NCBI RefSeq assembly: GCF_030151085.1
Contig: NZ_JASLER010000003.1
Coordinates: 56,483 to 120,482, forward strand
Length of the DNA stretch: 64,000 nucleotides
Source: Bacteroides sp.
GTDB taxonomy: Bacteria > Bacteroidota > Bacteroidia > Bacteroidales > Bacteroidaceae
Direction: 5' to 3'
The position numbers and the translations under genes are program-made. The notes under the pieces are model-generated. The model did no database searches. It was given only the letters and a program-made list of their open reading frames with translations, and had not been told where the DNA came from. Shown one piece after another: positions 25,458-34,741 of this stretch (position 1 is its first letter; every line of letters starts with the position of its first letter).

Positions 25458-26342
25458 ATGGAAAGAGAAAAAAATAGAGATGAAATGCAGGTTACTGATA
25501 GTAAAAACAAGCATTATTGGCGGGCAGTGATTGATATATTGATGTTTGCTGTGTTCTTTGGTGTTTCTTTTATGTTGTTTACTATGCCATTGGCGTTTGT
25601 CTTTGATGATCTGAAAAATATTCAGGTGTCAACAAACATTCAGTTTCTTATTTGGTATGAAACAATAATGTTAATCTGTGTATTTCTTGCTGCATGGATT
25701 GTATTTCGTATTCGGAAGTCTCCTCTTGCACGACTGGGACTATCTTTGAAAGGGCATTGGAAGGATTGGCTGGGTGGTATTGCTTTTGCTATTATTCTCT
25801 ATGCAGTTGGTTTCGGGCTGTCTTTGGCATTTGGAGCTGTAGAAATTGTCGGGTTTGTTTTTCAACCTTCATCTTTGTTGTTGACTCTTGTATTTTATTT
25901 ATTGGTAGCTATCGCAGAAGAATTTATGGTTCGTGGCTTTATATTGGGATGCTTGATAGATGGTGGGTTTAACAAGTATCTGGCACTGTTTATCTCTTCT
26001 GTTATCTTTTCCTTGATGCATATTCTTAATCCGAATTTCGCTTTTATTCCGTTCCTGAATATCATTTTGGCGGGTATATTCTTGGGAGCCTCTTATATAT
26101 ATACTCGCAATCTTTGTTTTCCTATAGCATTGCATTGGTTCTGGAACTGGTTGCAAGGCTCTGTTTTAGGATACGAGGTAAGTGGTAATAAATTTGGAGA
26201 AAGTCTACTAGAGCTCCGATTGCCCGAAGCGAATCTCCTCAATGGAGGAACCTTCGGATTTGAAGGTTCCATTTTATGCTCTGTGTTATTGATGATTGGG
26301 ACGGTGGTGATTATGAGATATTATTTGAGAAATAGTGATTAG
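25458..26342 (+). CDS. CPBP-family intramembrane metalloprotease
   Basis: A 294-residue multi-pass membrane protein with about eight hydrophobic segments. The CPBP (CAAX protease and bacteriocin-processing) motifs are present: EEFMVRG (EExxxR), FSLMH (FxxxH) and HWFWN (HxxxN/B) in that order between about residues 150 and 235. The family includes prenyl-protein proteases and bacteriocin self-immunity proteins; no bacteriocin gene is adjacent, so the substrate is unknown. It is convergent with tex, with only six bases between the stops. Confidence 0.88.
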   Translation: MEREKNRDEMQVTDSKNKHYWRAVIDILMFAVFFGVSFMLFTMPLAFVFDDLKNIQVSTNIQFLIWYETIMLICVFLAAWIVFRIRKSPLARLGLSLKGHWKDWLGGIAFAIILYAVGFGLSLAFGAVEIVGFVFQPSSLLLTLVFYLLVAIAEEFMVRGFILGCLIDGGFNKYLALFISSVIFSLMHILNPNFAFIPFLNIILAGIFLGASYIYTRNLCFPIALHWFWNWLQGSVLGYEVSGNKFGESLLELRLPEANLLNGGTFGFEGSILCSVLLMIGTVVIMRYYLRNSD

Positions 26343-26348
26343 TAATCG

Positions 26349-28484
26349 CTATCCCTGTTCCACCCCTTTCAACGTCAACTGTATTCTTTTACGGTCGTAA
26401 TCGATGCTGAGTACTTTCACTCGCAACTGTTGATGAATGGAAACGACTTCGTTAGGATCTGAAATGAACCTGTCGGCAAGTTGGGAAAGGTGTATCAGGC
26501 CGTTCTCTTTGATGCCTATATCGACGAATGCACCAAAGTTGGTGATGTTACCTACTATACCCGGAAGTTCCATTCCTTCGCGCAGGTCGTTGATGGTACG
26601 AACATTCTTGTCGAACTCAAACACTTTGATGGGGCCTCGTGGGTCACGACCGGGTTTATCCAGCTCTTGTAATATATCTTTTAGAGTGGGCATACCGACG
26701 GTGGGAGAGAGGTAACGTTCCGGTTGTATCTTCAGACGAAGTTCTTTACTGGCTATCAACTCAATCACGCTACATCCCAGGTCTTTTGCCATTTGCTCTA
26801 CTATGCAATAACTTTCCGGGTGTACAGCAGTATTATCCAATGGATTCTTGGCTTGCGGGATGCGTAAGAAACCGGCACATTGTTCAAAGGCTTTGGCACC
26901 CATTCGGGGGACTTTCATTAACTCTTTGCGGGAAGCGAATGCTCCGTTTTCTGCGCGGAAGTTTACAATATTCTGAGCAAGTTGCGGGCCAAGTCCGGAT
27001 ATGTAGGTTAAGAGGTGGCTACTGGCTGTATTCAGGTTGACACCTACTAGATTCACGCAGTTCTCTACTGTCTGATCCAATGATTTCTTTAGTTTCGGCT
27101 GATCTACATCATGCTGATATTGACCTACGCCGATAGATTTTGCATCTATTTTAACAAGTTCAGCCAGCGGGTCCATCAAACGTCTTCCTATAGATACGGC
27201 TCCACGAACGGTGACATCGTATTCGGGAAATTCGTCACGAGCTATTTTAGAGGCAGAGTAGATAGAAGCACCTTGTTCGCTGACCACAAATATCTGAACT
27301 TCTTGATTGAAAACATGTTGCTTCAAGAAATCTTCCGTTTCGCGACTGGCTGTTCCATTACCAATGGCAATGGCTTCTATTTTATAGGACTCTATCATTT
27401 TCTGTATCTTCGAGAAGGCCTCTTTGGTTTTGCTTACCGGAGGATGCGGATAGATGTTCTCGTTGTGCATCAAGTTGCCTTGCGCATCCAGGCATACTAC
27501 TTTACATCCGGTACGGAATCCGGGGTCGATACCCATCACACGCTTTTGTCCCAATGGAGAGGCAAGTAGCAATTGTCGCAGGTTCTCGGCAAATACTTTG
27601 ATGGCTTCTTCGTCTGCGCGTTCTTTGCTTTGTACGGCAAATTCGGTTTCGATAGATGGTTTCAGCAGGCGTTTGTAAGCATCCTGTACGGCTTCTGCCA
27701 CCTGTTGCCCACAAGCATTATTGCTACGTACAAATTGTCGTTCCAAACGTTCGGTACACTCTTCATCATCCGGACTGATACTGACTTTCAATAAACCTTC
27801 CGATTCTGCCCGGCGTATGGCAAGCAGACGGTGGGAACTGCATCTCTTCAGTGATTCTGAACAATCAAAATAATCCCGGTATTTGGCAGCTTCCTCTTCT
27901 TTGCCCTTCACCACTTTGGCAGTAAGGATACCTTGGCGGGCAAAAGAGTTGCGGACTATATTTCTGGTTCGTTCGTCTTCACTTACATGTTCGGCAATGA
28001 TGTCACGTGCACCTTTCAGGGCATCTTCTATGTCCTTCACATCTCCTTTTACAAAATCGGCGGCACGACTTTCGGGATGAGGTTCTCTTTGCAGCATCAG
28101 TAGGGTGGCAAGAGGCTCCAGACCTTTTTGGCGGGCAGCTTCGGCACGGGTTTTGCGTTTGGGCTTATAGGGGAGATAGATATCTTCCAATGCGGTATTG
28201 TCCCAAGTCTCTTCGATACGTTTTTTGAGTTCGGGCGTTAGTTTACCTTGTTCCTCAATGGTATTGAGAATGGTTTCTTTTCGCTTGGCAGTTTCATTGA
28301 GTTTTTCATATTGTGTTTGGATAGACTCGATTTGTACCTCGTCCAAGCCTCCCGTCACCTCTTTACGATAACGGCTGATGAAAGGAATGGTAGCGCCATC
28401 ATTGAGCAAACCAAGGGTTTGGCTTATTTGTTTTTCCGATATGCCGAGAGCGGCGGATATCATTCGATGAAAATTTTGTATCAT
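26349..28484 (-). CDS. tex: Tex-family transcription accessory / RNA-binding protein
   Basis: A 711-residue cytosolic protein with the full Tex order: helical N-domain, YqgF-like RNase H fold (MGIDPGFRTGCKV, about 320), helix-hairpin-helix region (VPRMGAKAFEQCAGF, about 530) and a C-terminal S1 domain (LPGIVGNITNFGAFVDIG, about 640). Tex proteins bind nucleic acid and affect transcription and ribosome-linked RNA handling. It is a single gene with its own promoter box. Length and motifs are normal. Confidence 0.95.
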   Translation of the reverse strand: MIQNFHRMISAALGISEKQISQTLGLLNDGATIPFISRYRKEVTGGLDEVQIESIQTQYEKLNETAKRKETILNTIEEQGKLTPELKKRIEETWDNTALEDIYLPYKPKRKTRAEAARQKGLEPLATLLMLQREPHPESRAADFVKGDVKDIEDALKGARDIIAEHVSEDERTRNIVRNSFARQGILTAKVVKGKEEEAAKYRDYFDCSESLKRCSSHRLLAIRRAESEGLLKVSISPDDEECTERLERQFVRSNNACGQQVAEAVQDAYKRLLKPSIETEFAVQSKERADEEAIKVFAENLRQLLLASPLGQKRVMGIDPGFRTGCKVVCLDAQGNLMHNENIYPHPPVSKTKEAFSKIQKMIESYKIEAIAIGNGTASRETEDFLKQHVFNQEVQIFVVSEQGASIYSASKIARDEFPEYDVTVRGAVSIGRRLMDPLAELVKIDAKSIGVGQYQHDVDQPKLKKSLDQTVENCVNLVGVNLNTASSHLLTYISGLGPQLAQNIVNFRAENGAFASRKELMKVPRMGAKAFEQCAGFLRIPQAKNPLDNTAVHPESYCIVEQMAKDLGCSVIELIASKELRLKIQPERYLSPTVGMPTLKDILQELDKPGRDPRGPIKVFEFDKNVRTINDLREGMELPGIVGNITNFGAFVDIGIKENGLIHLSQLADRFISDPNEVVSIHQQLRVKVLSIDYDRKRIQLTLKGVEQG

Positions 28485-28510
28485 TTTGAATCTTTATTTA
28501 TTGTGGATGC

Positions 28511-28518
28511 CAAAATTA
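28511..28518 (-). promoter_or_regulatory. -7 box (TAATTTTG) of tex
   Basis: On the minus strand TAATTTTG matches TAnnTTTG, 27 bp before the tex start. The surrounding leader is AT-rich. No -33 element is clear. Confidence 0.5.
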
Positions 28519-28560
28519 CAAAAAACAATTATAAAAGGTTTTCAGAATTAGAAAAATAAT

Positions 28561-28568
28561 TAATTTTG
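28561..28568 (+). promoter_or_regulatory. -7 box (TAATTTTG) of the 606-residue gene
   Basis: TAATTTTG matches TAnnTTTG and lies 26 bp before the ATG at 28594, divergent from the tex promoter. An ATG at 28587 leads to an immediate stop, so 28594 is the better start. Confidence 0.5.
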
Positions 28569-28593
28569 TGGATGGACTATAAGTGTATGTTGT

Positions 28594-30414
28594 ATGGAAT
28601 ATGAAACAGTGACTTCGGATTCATTGCATAAAAACGAGGTACAGAAAAAGTACAGCGGGGTAACATGCTCTCAAAAAGTGATAATAGAAGATTCACGCTC
28701 AAGTAGTTTAGCACTGAAGAAAATGATAAATGGCATTTACGGTGCTGGACATTGTTTGCAGACTGCTTCAACTTCGAAAGTAATACAGATGGAAAAAATC
28801 CCATGGACTACTATGTGGGATATAATATTGAAAGTACCATTTGGGGGTACTGAGACAAAAAAGGAGCTTTATTCTCCCTCCAGAGAATTCCTAAGAATAA
28901 GAAATTCTGAAAATATATGGTTATTTGATGATTTTGCATCCAGAGCACAGTATCTTTTAAATAAAGCTGAAACTGAGAACTGGAATGATGAACTTTATAA
29001 TTCTGTATTGTTGAGTTGTGCTATTGATTGTGTCGCTGAGGCGATTGCTCATACATCAGCGGTTAATATGCCAGGAAAAACGTCTGAAATAGCTCTCTAC
29101 TTGACACGCGTTTTTGTAAACGAACTTTCCTTGACTTCTTCAATAGTATTTAATGAGAAAAAAATGAATAAGAATACTATTGATTCTTTTCCTTTATTGA
29201 TACATCGTGTATCCATGATGAGTGGTATTGACCCAATTACTTTATATTTAAAAAATATACTTTCTCTGTTTGATGCGGCTTATGAAATTAAAGAAATGGC
29301 TTTAAGGTCAGGTATTGAACCGGGATTAATGTTGGATATGTTGTATGCTAGATTTATGAGTCGATTGTGTGCATACAAAAATAATAGTGATGCACGTGAC
29401 CTTCCGAAAGTTACCATAGACGCCGCGCAAGTTGAGTATTCTCCTAAGGAATTTGTGGGTAATATTTCGCGCTCCTTTGCCGAAGAGAATTTTCAATTAC
29501 CATTGGTTGAATTGAGAAAATGCGTAGGTCTTCCATTGGATGAGCTTCAAGAACAACAAGATAAAGAAATAGATGCACATGAATCAGAGTATAAAAATGT
29601 GGTAACTAGTTTCATAGACCAATATATTCAGATACCTGAGAAAAAAGAGAATGCTATTACAACTTTGGAGCATTATTTACGTAGCTTACCCATACAGGTT
29701 ACGGTAAATGCTTCTGATTGGTTTAATAAGGATGGTTTCAAAGCGGGTTCTTTATATCAATCAATGCCAGCACATATGAGACGAAATGCATCTCTTAAGA
29801 AAATAATACATTCAGATCTCAAACCTAATGATGGTCCCTCCATTGAATTGGCGGACTGGTCAAATCCTAACTTATTGCGAGGAAGAGGACCCGGATATAT
29901 CTCAATGCGTATGGATAAAGATTCTATGGCTGAGAAACGTCTGTTGAAAATGTCTGAGATTCCTGTATTTGGTAGTCTTTGTTATGGTACTGATCTCCAG
30001 AATCATAGTGGACCTCTTTCTCAATATGGTAATTTGCATTTTCGTTTATCGGGTAATGCTGTTTGCGTAAAAGGATACAGAGCAGCTACGCAAGCACCAC
30101 AGTGTAAGAATCTCATTGAATTATTTGCCCAAATCATTAATTATGGTAATACTCCATTAGCTGCATATCTTTTAGGTTCGGCCCTTGGCTGTAAATTCAC
30201 GGAGAAAATATCAAACTATCCTAATATCGAGGTTATCCTTGAACCATTTGATGTACAAGACTGTGTGGATTCAATATTATGTTCTAAATCAGTAGATGCT
30301 AAAGTCAAGGAAGGAATCCAGAAAATTCATAAAACTATAATCGAAGATGAGGAGGATGTGGGAGAACCTTTTTCAGGGAGAACTTTGATAGAATTAAGAA
30401 ACTGGAGATTATAA
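28594..30414 (+). CDS. Unrecognised 606-residue protein
   Basis: I do not recognise this family with confidence. It has no signal peptide or membrane segment. The centre (about 110-260) is predicted helical with many Leu/Met. The C-terminal part contains IPVFGSLCYG, then HSGPLSQYGNLHFRL and GYRAATQAP (about 470-520). That order (xPxFGxL ... H..GP..xYGxxxFxL) loosely recalls DUF3626-like proteins, an uncharacterised group sometimes placed near ADP-ribosyltransferase folds. The similarity is from memory and weak. Base composition is AT-rich compared with tex. It stands alone between tex and a sensor kinase with its own promoter box, which fits an acquired accessory gene. Confidence 0.55.
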   Translation: MEYETVTSDSLHKNEVQKKYSGVTCSQKVIIEDSRSSSLALKKMINGIYGAGHCLQTASTSKVIQMEKIPWTTMWDIILKVPFGGTETKKELYSPSREFLRIRNSENIWLFDDFASRAQYLLNKAETENWNDELYNSVLLSCAIDCVAEAIAHTSAVNMPGKTSEIALYLTRVFVNELSLTSSIVFNEKKMNKNTIDSFPLLIHRVSMMSGIDPITLYLKNILSLFDAAYEIKEMALRSGIEPGLMLDMLYARFMSRLCAYKNNSDARDLPKVTIDAAQVEYSPKEFVGNISRSFAEENFQLPLVELRKCVGLPLDELQEQQDKEIDAHESEYKNVVTSFIDQYIQIPEKKENAITTLEHYLRSLPIQVTVNASDWFNKDGFKAGSLYQSMPAHMRRNASLKKIIHSDLKPNDGPSIELADWSNPNLLRGRGPGYISMRMDKDSMAEKRLLKMSEIPVFGSLCYGTDLQNHSGPLSQYGNLHFRLSGNAVCVKGYRAATQAPQCKNLIELFAQIINYGNTPLAAYLLGSALGCKFTEKISNYPNIEVILEPFDVQDCVDSILCSKSVDAKVKEGIQKIHKTIIEDEEDVGEPFSGRTLIELRNWRL

Positions 30415-30464
30415 AGTATTATGATCGTTTGCAAAGAAAAATAGTAGAATTAGAGAAAATTATG

Positions 30465-30472
30465 TATATTTG
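30465..30472 (+). promoter_or_regulatory. -7 box (TATATTTG) of the sensor kinase gene
   Basis: TATATTTG matches the Bacteroides -7 consensus and lies 22 bp before the ATG at 30495. No -33 TTG at standard spacing. Confidence 0.55.
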
Positions 30473-30494
30473 CCACGACCAAAGAAGGAACTAA

Positions 30495-32414
30495 ATGATT
30501 TTTTTTAAGAATATATCATATAAAATATTGTCAAGTTTAGTGATGTTTTGCTTCTGCTTTCTGCCTGCCTTCTCTATGACAGGTGAACATCCTGTATTGA
30601 TAATAAGTTCATATAATCCTGATGCACGTCAAACATCTGGAAATATCTCTGATTTTATGGAAGAATTTCAACGATTGGGCGGTAAAAGTACCGTTGCGTT
30701 GGAAAACATGAACTGCAAAAGTTTTTCTGAATCTCCTTGGTGGACAAAACGCATGAAAGAACTTCTTGCTAAATATCAAGGAGTAGAAAGTCCTTCCTTA
30801 ATTGTTTTAATTGGTCAGGAAGCATGGGCGGCTTACTTGTCTTTAGAAGATTCACTAAAAGGTAATACACCAGTATTGAGTGCTTTATCTAGTAGAAATG
30901 CTATTCTGTTACCGGATAAAGAAGAGAATCTGAAAACATGGATGCCGGCATCCGTTGATTTCTACGAGGACTTTCAGGATTCACCTATCAAAACCGGATT
31001 TATTTATGAATATGATGTGGCTGGTAACATCAATATGATAAAGAAACTATACCCGAATACTAAAAATATAGCTTTTGTTTCCGATAATACATACGGTGGC
31101 GTTTCTTTACAGTCATACGTGACGAAGGAAATGCAGAATTTCCCCGAATTAAATCTGATTTTGTTGGATGGACGTGTAAATACTATTTATACAATCAGCG
31201 ATAAATTACACTCTTTACCAGATCATACGGTCTTGTTGATGGGAACATGGCGGGTAGATATGAACGATGGTTACTTTATGCGGAATGCTACTTATTCCAT
31301 GATGGAAGCTGCCCCTAATCTACCTGTGTTTTCGATAACTTCCGTAGGGTTGGGGTATTGGGCTATTGGAGGTATAGTACCTGCCTATCGGCCATTGGGA
31401 AGAGATATGGCGAAACAAGCTATCGACTTGTTGGAGAATCCGGAACAAGTACAAAATATGATGGAGGTTATTCCTAATGAGACTATATTTGATGAGGAAA
31501 TCATCAAGGGAAATAAAATAGATATATCTGCTATTTCCGGACCGGTAAAGTTGATGAATGTTCAACCTTCTTTTTATGAACAATATAAATATCAGATATG
31601 GTCTTTTTCTGCTGTTTTGATTGTTTTATTGGCTGGTTTATTTGTCTCCCTTTATTTCTTCTATCATACAAAAAAACTGAAAGATGAATTGGAAGAATCT
31701 CAAGATGCCTTGCGTGATGCAAAGAATCGTGCAGAAGAGTCGAGTCGCTTGAAGAGTGCCTTCCTTGCTAATATGAGCCATGAGATACGTACACCGTTAA
31801 ATGCGATTGTTGGTTTCTCGGATGTATTGTCGGCAGGCGGAAGCTCGGAAGAAGAACAACGTGCATATTTTGATATTATCAAGACTAATTCCGATTTACT
31901 TCTCCGATTGATTAATGATATTTTGGACGTGTCCCGCTTGGAAGCAGACCGCATAACCCTTGCATTAGAAAGTTGCGATGTGTTGCAAGTGTGCCAGCAA
32001 GTGGTTGTTTCCGTAGCTCAGGCGCGCAGATCCAAGAATCAATTTCTGTTTGAATGTGACTACCAGTCGGTGGAAATGCGGATTGATATACAGCGCTTAC
32101 AACAAGTTATTATCAATTTACTTTCCAATGCCGATAAATTTACTACCGAAGGTGTTATCGCGTTGAAGCTGGAAGTAGACAAAAAGAAGAATCTTGCTAT
32201 ATTCTCCGTAACAGATACAGGTTGTGGTATACCTTTGGATAAACAGAAGAAAGTGTTTGACCGTTTTGAGAAGCTGAATGAATATGTACAAGGTACTGGA
32301 CTTGGATTGTCTATTTGTAAACTGACAGTCGATAAATGGGGTGGGACGATTTGGATAGATCCTACTTATACCGGTGGAGCCCGGTTCATGTTTACACATC
32401 CGATGAATTTATAA
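30495..32414 (+). CDS. Membrane sensor histidine kinase with periplasmic-binding-protein-like sensor
   Basis: A 639-residue protein: signal or first membrane segment (about 10-28), a periplasmic domain resembling ABC-type substrate-binding proteins (about 32-365, starting VLIISSYNPDARQT), a membrane helix (about 372-395), a short coil, then HisKA with the phospho-acceptor in FLANMSHEIRTP (H429) and a HATPase domain (N box INLLSNADKF, G1 DTGCGIP, G2 GTGLGLS). There is no receiver or DNA-binding domain, so the partner regulator is elsewhere. The 5'-nucleotidase follows after 15 bp and may be co-transcribed. The ligand is unknown. Confidence 0.9.
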   Translation: MIFFKNISYKILSSLVMFCFCFLPAFSMTGEHPVLIISSYNPDARQTSGNISDFMEEFQRLGGKSTVALENMNCKSFSESPWWTKRMKELLAKYQGVESPSLIVLIGQEAWAAYLSLEDSLKGNTPVLSALSSRNAILLPDKEENLKTWMPASVDFYEDFQDSPIKTGFIYEYDVAGNINMIKKLYPNTKNIAFVSDNTYGGVSLQSYVTKEMQNFPELNLILLDGRVNTIYTISDKLHSLPDHTVLLMGTWRVDMNDGYFMRNATYSMMEAAPNLPVFSITSVGLGYWAIGGIVPAYRPLGRDMAKQAIDLLENPEQVQNMMEVIPNETIFDEEIIKGNKIDISAISGPVKLMNVQPSFYEQYKYQIWSFSAVLIVLLAGLFVSLYFFYHTKKLKDELEESQDALRDAKNRAEESSRLKSAFLANMSHEIRTPLNAIVGFSDVLSAGGSSEEEQRAYFDIIKTNSDLLLRLINDILDVSRLEADRITLALESCDVLQVCQQVVVSVAQARRSKNQFLFECDYQSVEMRIDIQRLQQVIINLLSNADKFTTEGVIALKLEVDKKKNLAIFSVTDTGCGIPLDKQKKVFDRFEKLNEYVQGTGLGLSICKLTVDKWGGTIWIDPTYTGGARFMFTHPMNL

Positions 32415-32429
32415 CAGTAGACTTTTAAT

Positions 32430-34175
32430 ATGAAAAGATTTAGTTGTTTTTTAGTGTCGATTATTTCCATGATGGGCTTATTGCCTGCGCAGGAAAGAGT
32501 GGTACAACTGAAGATTGTACAAACCAGTGATATACATGGCAATTATTATCCTTACGATTTTATTCATCGTCGGGGTGCGGCGGGAAGTCTGGCGCGTGTA
32601 CACGCTTTTGTGCAAAAGAATCGTGAAATCTACAAGGACAATTTGATTTTGTTGGACAACGGAGATATTCTGCAAGGACAGCCCACAGCTTACTATTACA
32701 ACTATATAGATACAATTGCTCCCCATCTGGCAGCAGAGATGATGAACTTCATGGGATACAATGCCGGAAACATGGGAAACCATGATGTAGAGACCGGGCG
32801 TGCCGTATTCGACCGTTGGGCTACCGATTGCCAATTCCCTATTCTAGGAGCCAATATTATCGACACTGCCACCGGACAGCCACACTTCAAACCATACGAA
32901 GTTTTAGAGCGTGATGGCGTGAAGATTGTCATCTTGGGTATGATAACCCCTGCTATTCCTGTTTGGTTGTCTGAGAACTTATGGAAAGGGTTGCGCTTTG
33001 ACGATATGGAAGAAACCGCCCGTAAATGGATGAAGATCATTCAAGAAAAAGAAAAACCGGACTTGGTAATCGGTATGTTTCATGCCGGACAAGATGCCCA
33101 GCTAATGGGTGGTTTATACCGTGAAAATGCTTCGGTGGAAGTAGCCCGCAACGTTCCGGGATTTGATATTGTATTGATGGGCCACGACCATGCCCGTGAG
33201 CAGAAGACAATAGAAAATGTAGCCGGTAAAAACGTTTTGATTATGGACCCAGCCAGTAATGGGATTGTAGTGAGTGATGTAGATGTAACTTTGAAGCTGC
33301 GTGGTGGCAAAGTTATAGATAAGCAGATTAGTGGAGTACTGACAAACACAAAGGATGACGGTATTAGTGAAGAGTTCACGCAACAATTCGCCCCTCAATA
33401 TGAAACCATACAGAATTTTGTTTCTAAAAAGATCGGTCATTTTACAGAAACCATTTCTACTCGACCTGCCTACTTCGGTTCTTCTGCCTTTATAGACTTG
33501 ATTCATGAATTACAAATGGAAATCAGTGGTGCGGACATTTCATTTGCTGCTCCCTTATCATACGATACCGAAATTAAGGAAGGCGATGTCTTTGTGAGCG
33601 ATATGTTCAATTTGTATAAGTATGAAAACATGCTCTATACCATGCGCCTTACAGGAAAAGAGATAAGAGATGCTTTGGAAATGTCGTATGACTTATGGAC
33701 TAACCAGATGAAATCTCCCGAAGATCATATATTATTGCTCCGTGAACATCGCCGTGAAGGAGCTGAAGACAGAGCTTCTTTCAAAAACTTCAGTTTCAAT
33801 TTCGATTCTGCCGCAGGTATCATTTATACGGTTGACGTTACGAAGCCTGATGGAAAGAAAGTTCAGATTATCAGTATGGCGGATGAAACCCCTTTTGACA
33901 TGGATAAGACGTATAAAGTAGCCTTGAACTCCTATCGTGGCAATGGCGGAGGGGAGCTATTGACGAAGGGTGCCGGTATCTCTCAAGATGCTTTGAAGGA
34001 GCGTATCATCAGTTCTACCGATAAGGATTTACGCTACTATCTGATGCAGTTTATTGAGCGTAAGAACACGATTGAACCCCGTTCTCTGAATCAATGGAAG
34101 TTTATTCCGGAAGAATGGGCAGTGCCAGCTTCGAAACGCGATTATGAACTTTTGTTTGGTAATGTTAAAGAATAA
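32430..34175 (+). CDS. Secreted metallophosphatase / 5'-nucleotidase
   Basis: A 581-residue protein with a signal peptide (about 1-20). The calcineurin-like domain carries the metal-binding blocks TSDIHGN, DNGDILQG, GNHDVE, MFHAG and GHDHA, followed by a 5'-nucleotidase C-terminal substrate domain (about 340-530). Such enzymes remove phosphate from nucleotides or cyclic nucleotides in the periplasm to salvage nucleosides and phosphate. It lies 15 bp after the sensor kinase, so a shared transcript is likely; a link between the kinase's ligand and nucleotides is speculation. Confidence 0.92.
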   Translation: MKRFSCFLVSIISMMGLLPAQERVVQLKIVQTSDIHGNYYPYDFIHRRGAAGSLARVHAFVQKNREIYKDNLILLDNGDILQGQPTAYYYNYIDTIAPHLAAEMMNFMGYNAGNMGNHDVETGRAVFDRWATDCQFPILGANIIDTATGQPHFKPYEVLERDGVKIVILGMITPAIPVWLSENLWKGLRFDDMEETARKWMKIIQEKEKPDLVIGMFHAGQDAQLMGGLYRENASVEVARNVPGFDIVLMGHDHAREQKTIENVAGKNVLIMDPASNGIVVSDVDVTLKLRGGKVIDKQISGVLTNTKDDGISEEFTQQFAPQYETIQNFVSKKIGHFTETISTRPAYFGSSAFIDLIHELQMEISGADISFAAPLSYDTEIKEGDVFVSDMFNLYKYENMLYTMRLTGKEIRDALEMSYDLWTNQMKSPEDHILLLREHRREGAEDRASFKNFSFNFDSAAGIIYTVDVTKPDGKKVQIISMADETPFDMDKTYKVALNSYRGNGGGELLTKGAGISQDALKERIISSTDKDLRYYLMQFIERKNTIEPRSLNQWKFIPEEWAVPASKRDYELLFGNVKE

Positions 34176-34180
34176 TTTAC

Positions 34181-34188
34181 TATCTTTG
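34181..34188 (+). promoter_or_regulatory. -7 box (TATCTTTG) of the His-rich protein and TonB receptor genes
   Basis: TATCTTTG directly after the nucleotidase stop; a TTTG 22 bp upstream may serve as -33. It lies about 25-30 bp before the start region at 34214-34220. Confidence 0.6.
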
Positions 34189-34213
34189 CGCCCCTAAACT
34201 CGAAGTGTAGTAT

Positions 34214-34558
34214 TTGTACGTGAAGCAAAAAAGAAGAATTATAGGTGTCTTATGCTTTCTGGTATTGTTTATCATATACCAGACAAGCATTTCGGCATTT
34301 ACCCATATTCATTATATAAATGGGGTGCTCATTACACACTCGCACCCTTTTCATACTACACATTCACATTCCAGTACCTCATTTAGTTCTATCGGGTATC
34401 TATCAACGTTCTTTTCTCCGAATGTTGATGTCTGTGGAAACCTACACCCGATGCGTGCTTTGCTGGCTGTGCTCAAAGCGGATAAGGCAACTCCTACCAT
34501 CAAAGGAGAGGTTATCCGTACACTTTCACTTCGTGCTCCTCCTACCGTTTTTTTATAA
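34214..34558 (+). CDS. Small His-rich membrane-anchored protein of unknown function
   Basis: A protein of about 112-114 residues with no ATG start: TTG at 34214 or GTG at 34220 are the candidates, the latter giving MKQKRRIIGVL. A single hydrophobic segment (about 8-25) is followed by a His/Ser-rich stretch, HIHYINGVLITHSHPFHTTH and then SHSS, which could bind a metal ion. The cysteine in NVDVCGN may add to this. It lies upstream of a TonB receptor under one promoter, so I infer a role in metal or metal-cofactor handling. The family is not recognised. Confidence 0.6.
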   Translation: MYVKQKRRIIGVLCFLVLFIIYQTSISAFTHIHYINGVLITHSHPFHTTHSHSSTSFSSIGYLSTFFSPNVDVCGNLHPMRALLAVLKADKATPTIKGEVIRTLSLRAPPTVFL

Positions 34559-34564
34559 TTCTGA

Positions 34565-34696
34565 CGAAATACCTCATGTTCTCATTCCAAAAGCCTCATG
34601 TTTACTCCCCGAAAGCCAGGCGTTTTGATTGAAAACTCCGGGCATTTCACCCCAAAATTCCGGGCAATTTGAGAGCAAACTCCGGGCGATTTGGAT
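34565..34696 (+). repeat. Six degenerate 22-bp tandem repeats upstream of the TonB receptor
   Basis: Six contiguous 22-bp units begin at 34565, 34587, 34609, 34631, 34653 and 34675. The last three share AAACTCCGGGC-ATTT (cores TCCGGGC at 34637, 34659, 34681); the first three have drifted (ACCTCAT, GCCTCAT, GCCAGGC in the same phase). The period is not a multiple of three, so this is not a coding repeat; it equals about two helical turns, placing cores on one face of the DNA. The array ends 45 bp before the TonB receptor start. Confidence 0.75.
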
Positions 34697-34741
34697 GATG
34701 TATTCCAAGTTTATTTATAATATTAAAAGAACGCTAGTTTA

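Noticed and set aside
34320..34628. An open frame overlapping the His-rich protein
   Set aside because: It lies in another frame of that gene and runs into the repeat array; the His-rich frame has a better start, promoter and membrane segment.
34565..34696. CRISPR-like array
   Set aside because: The 22-bp units are contiguous without spacers and no cas gene is present.
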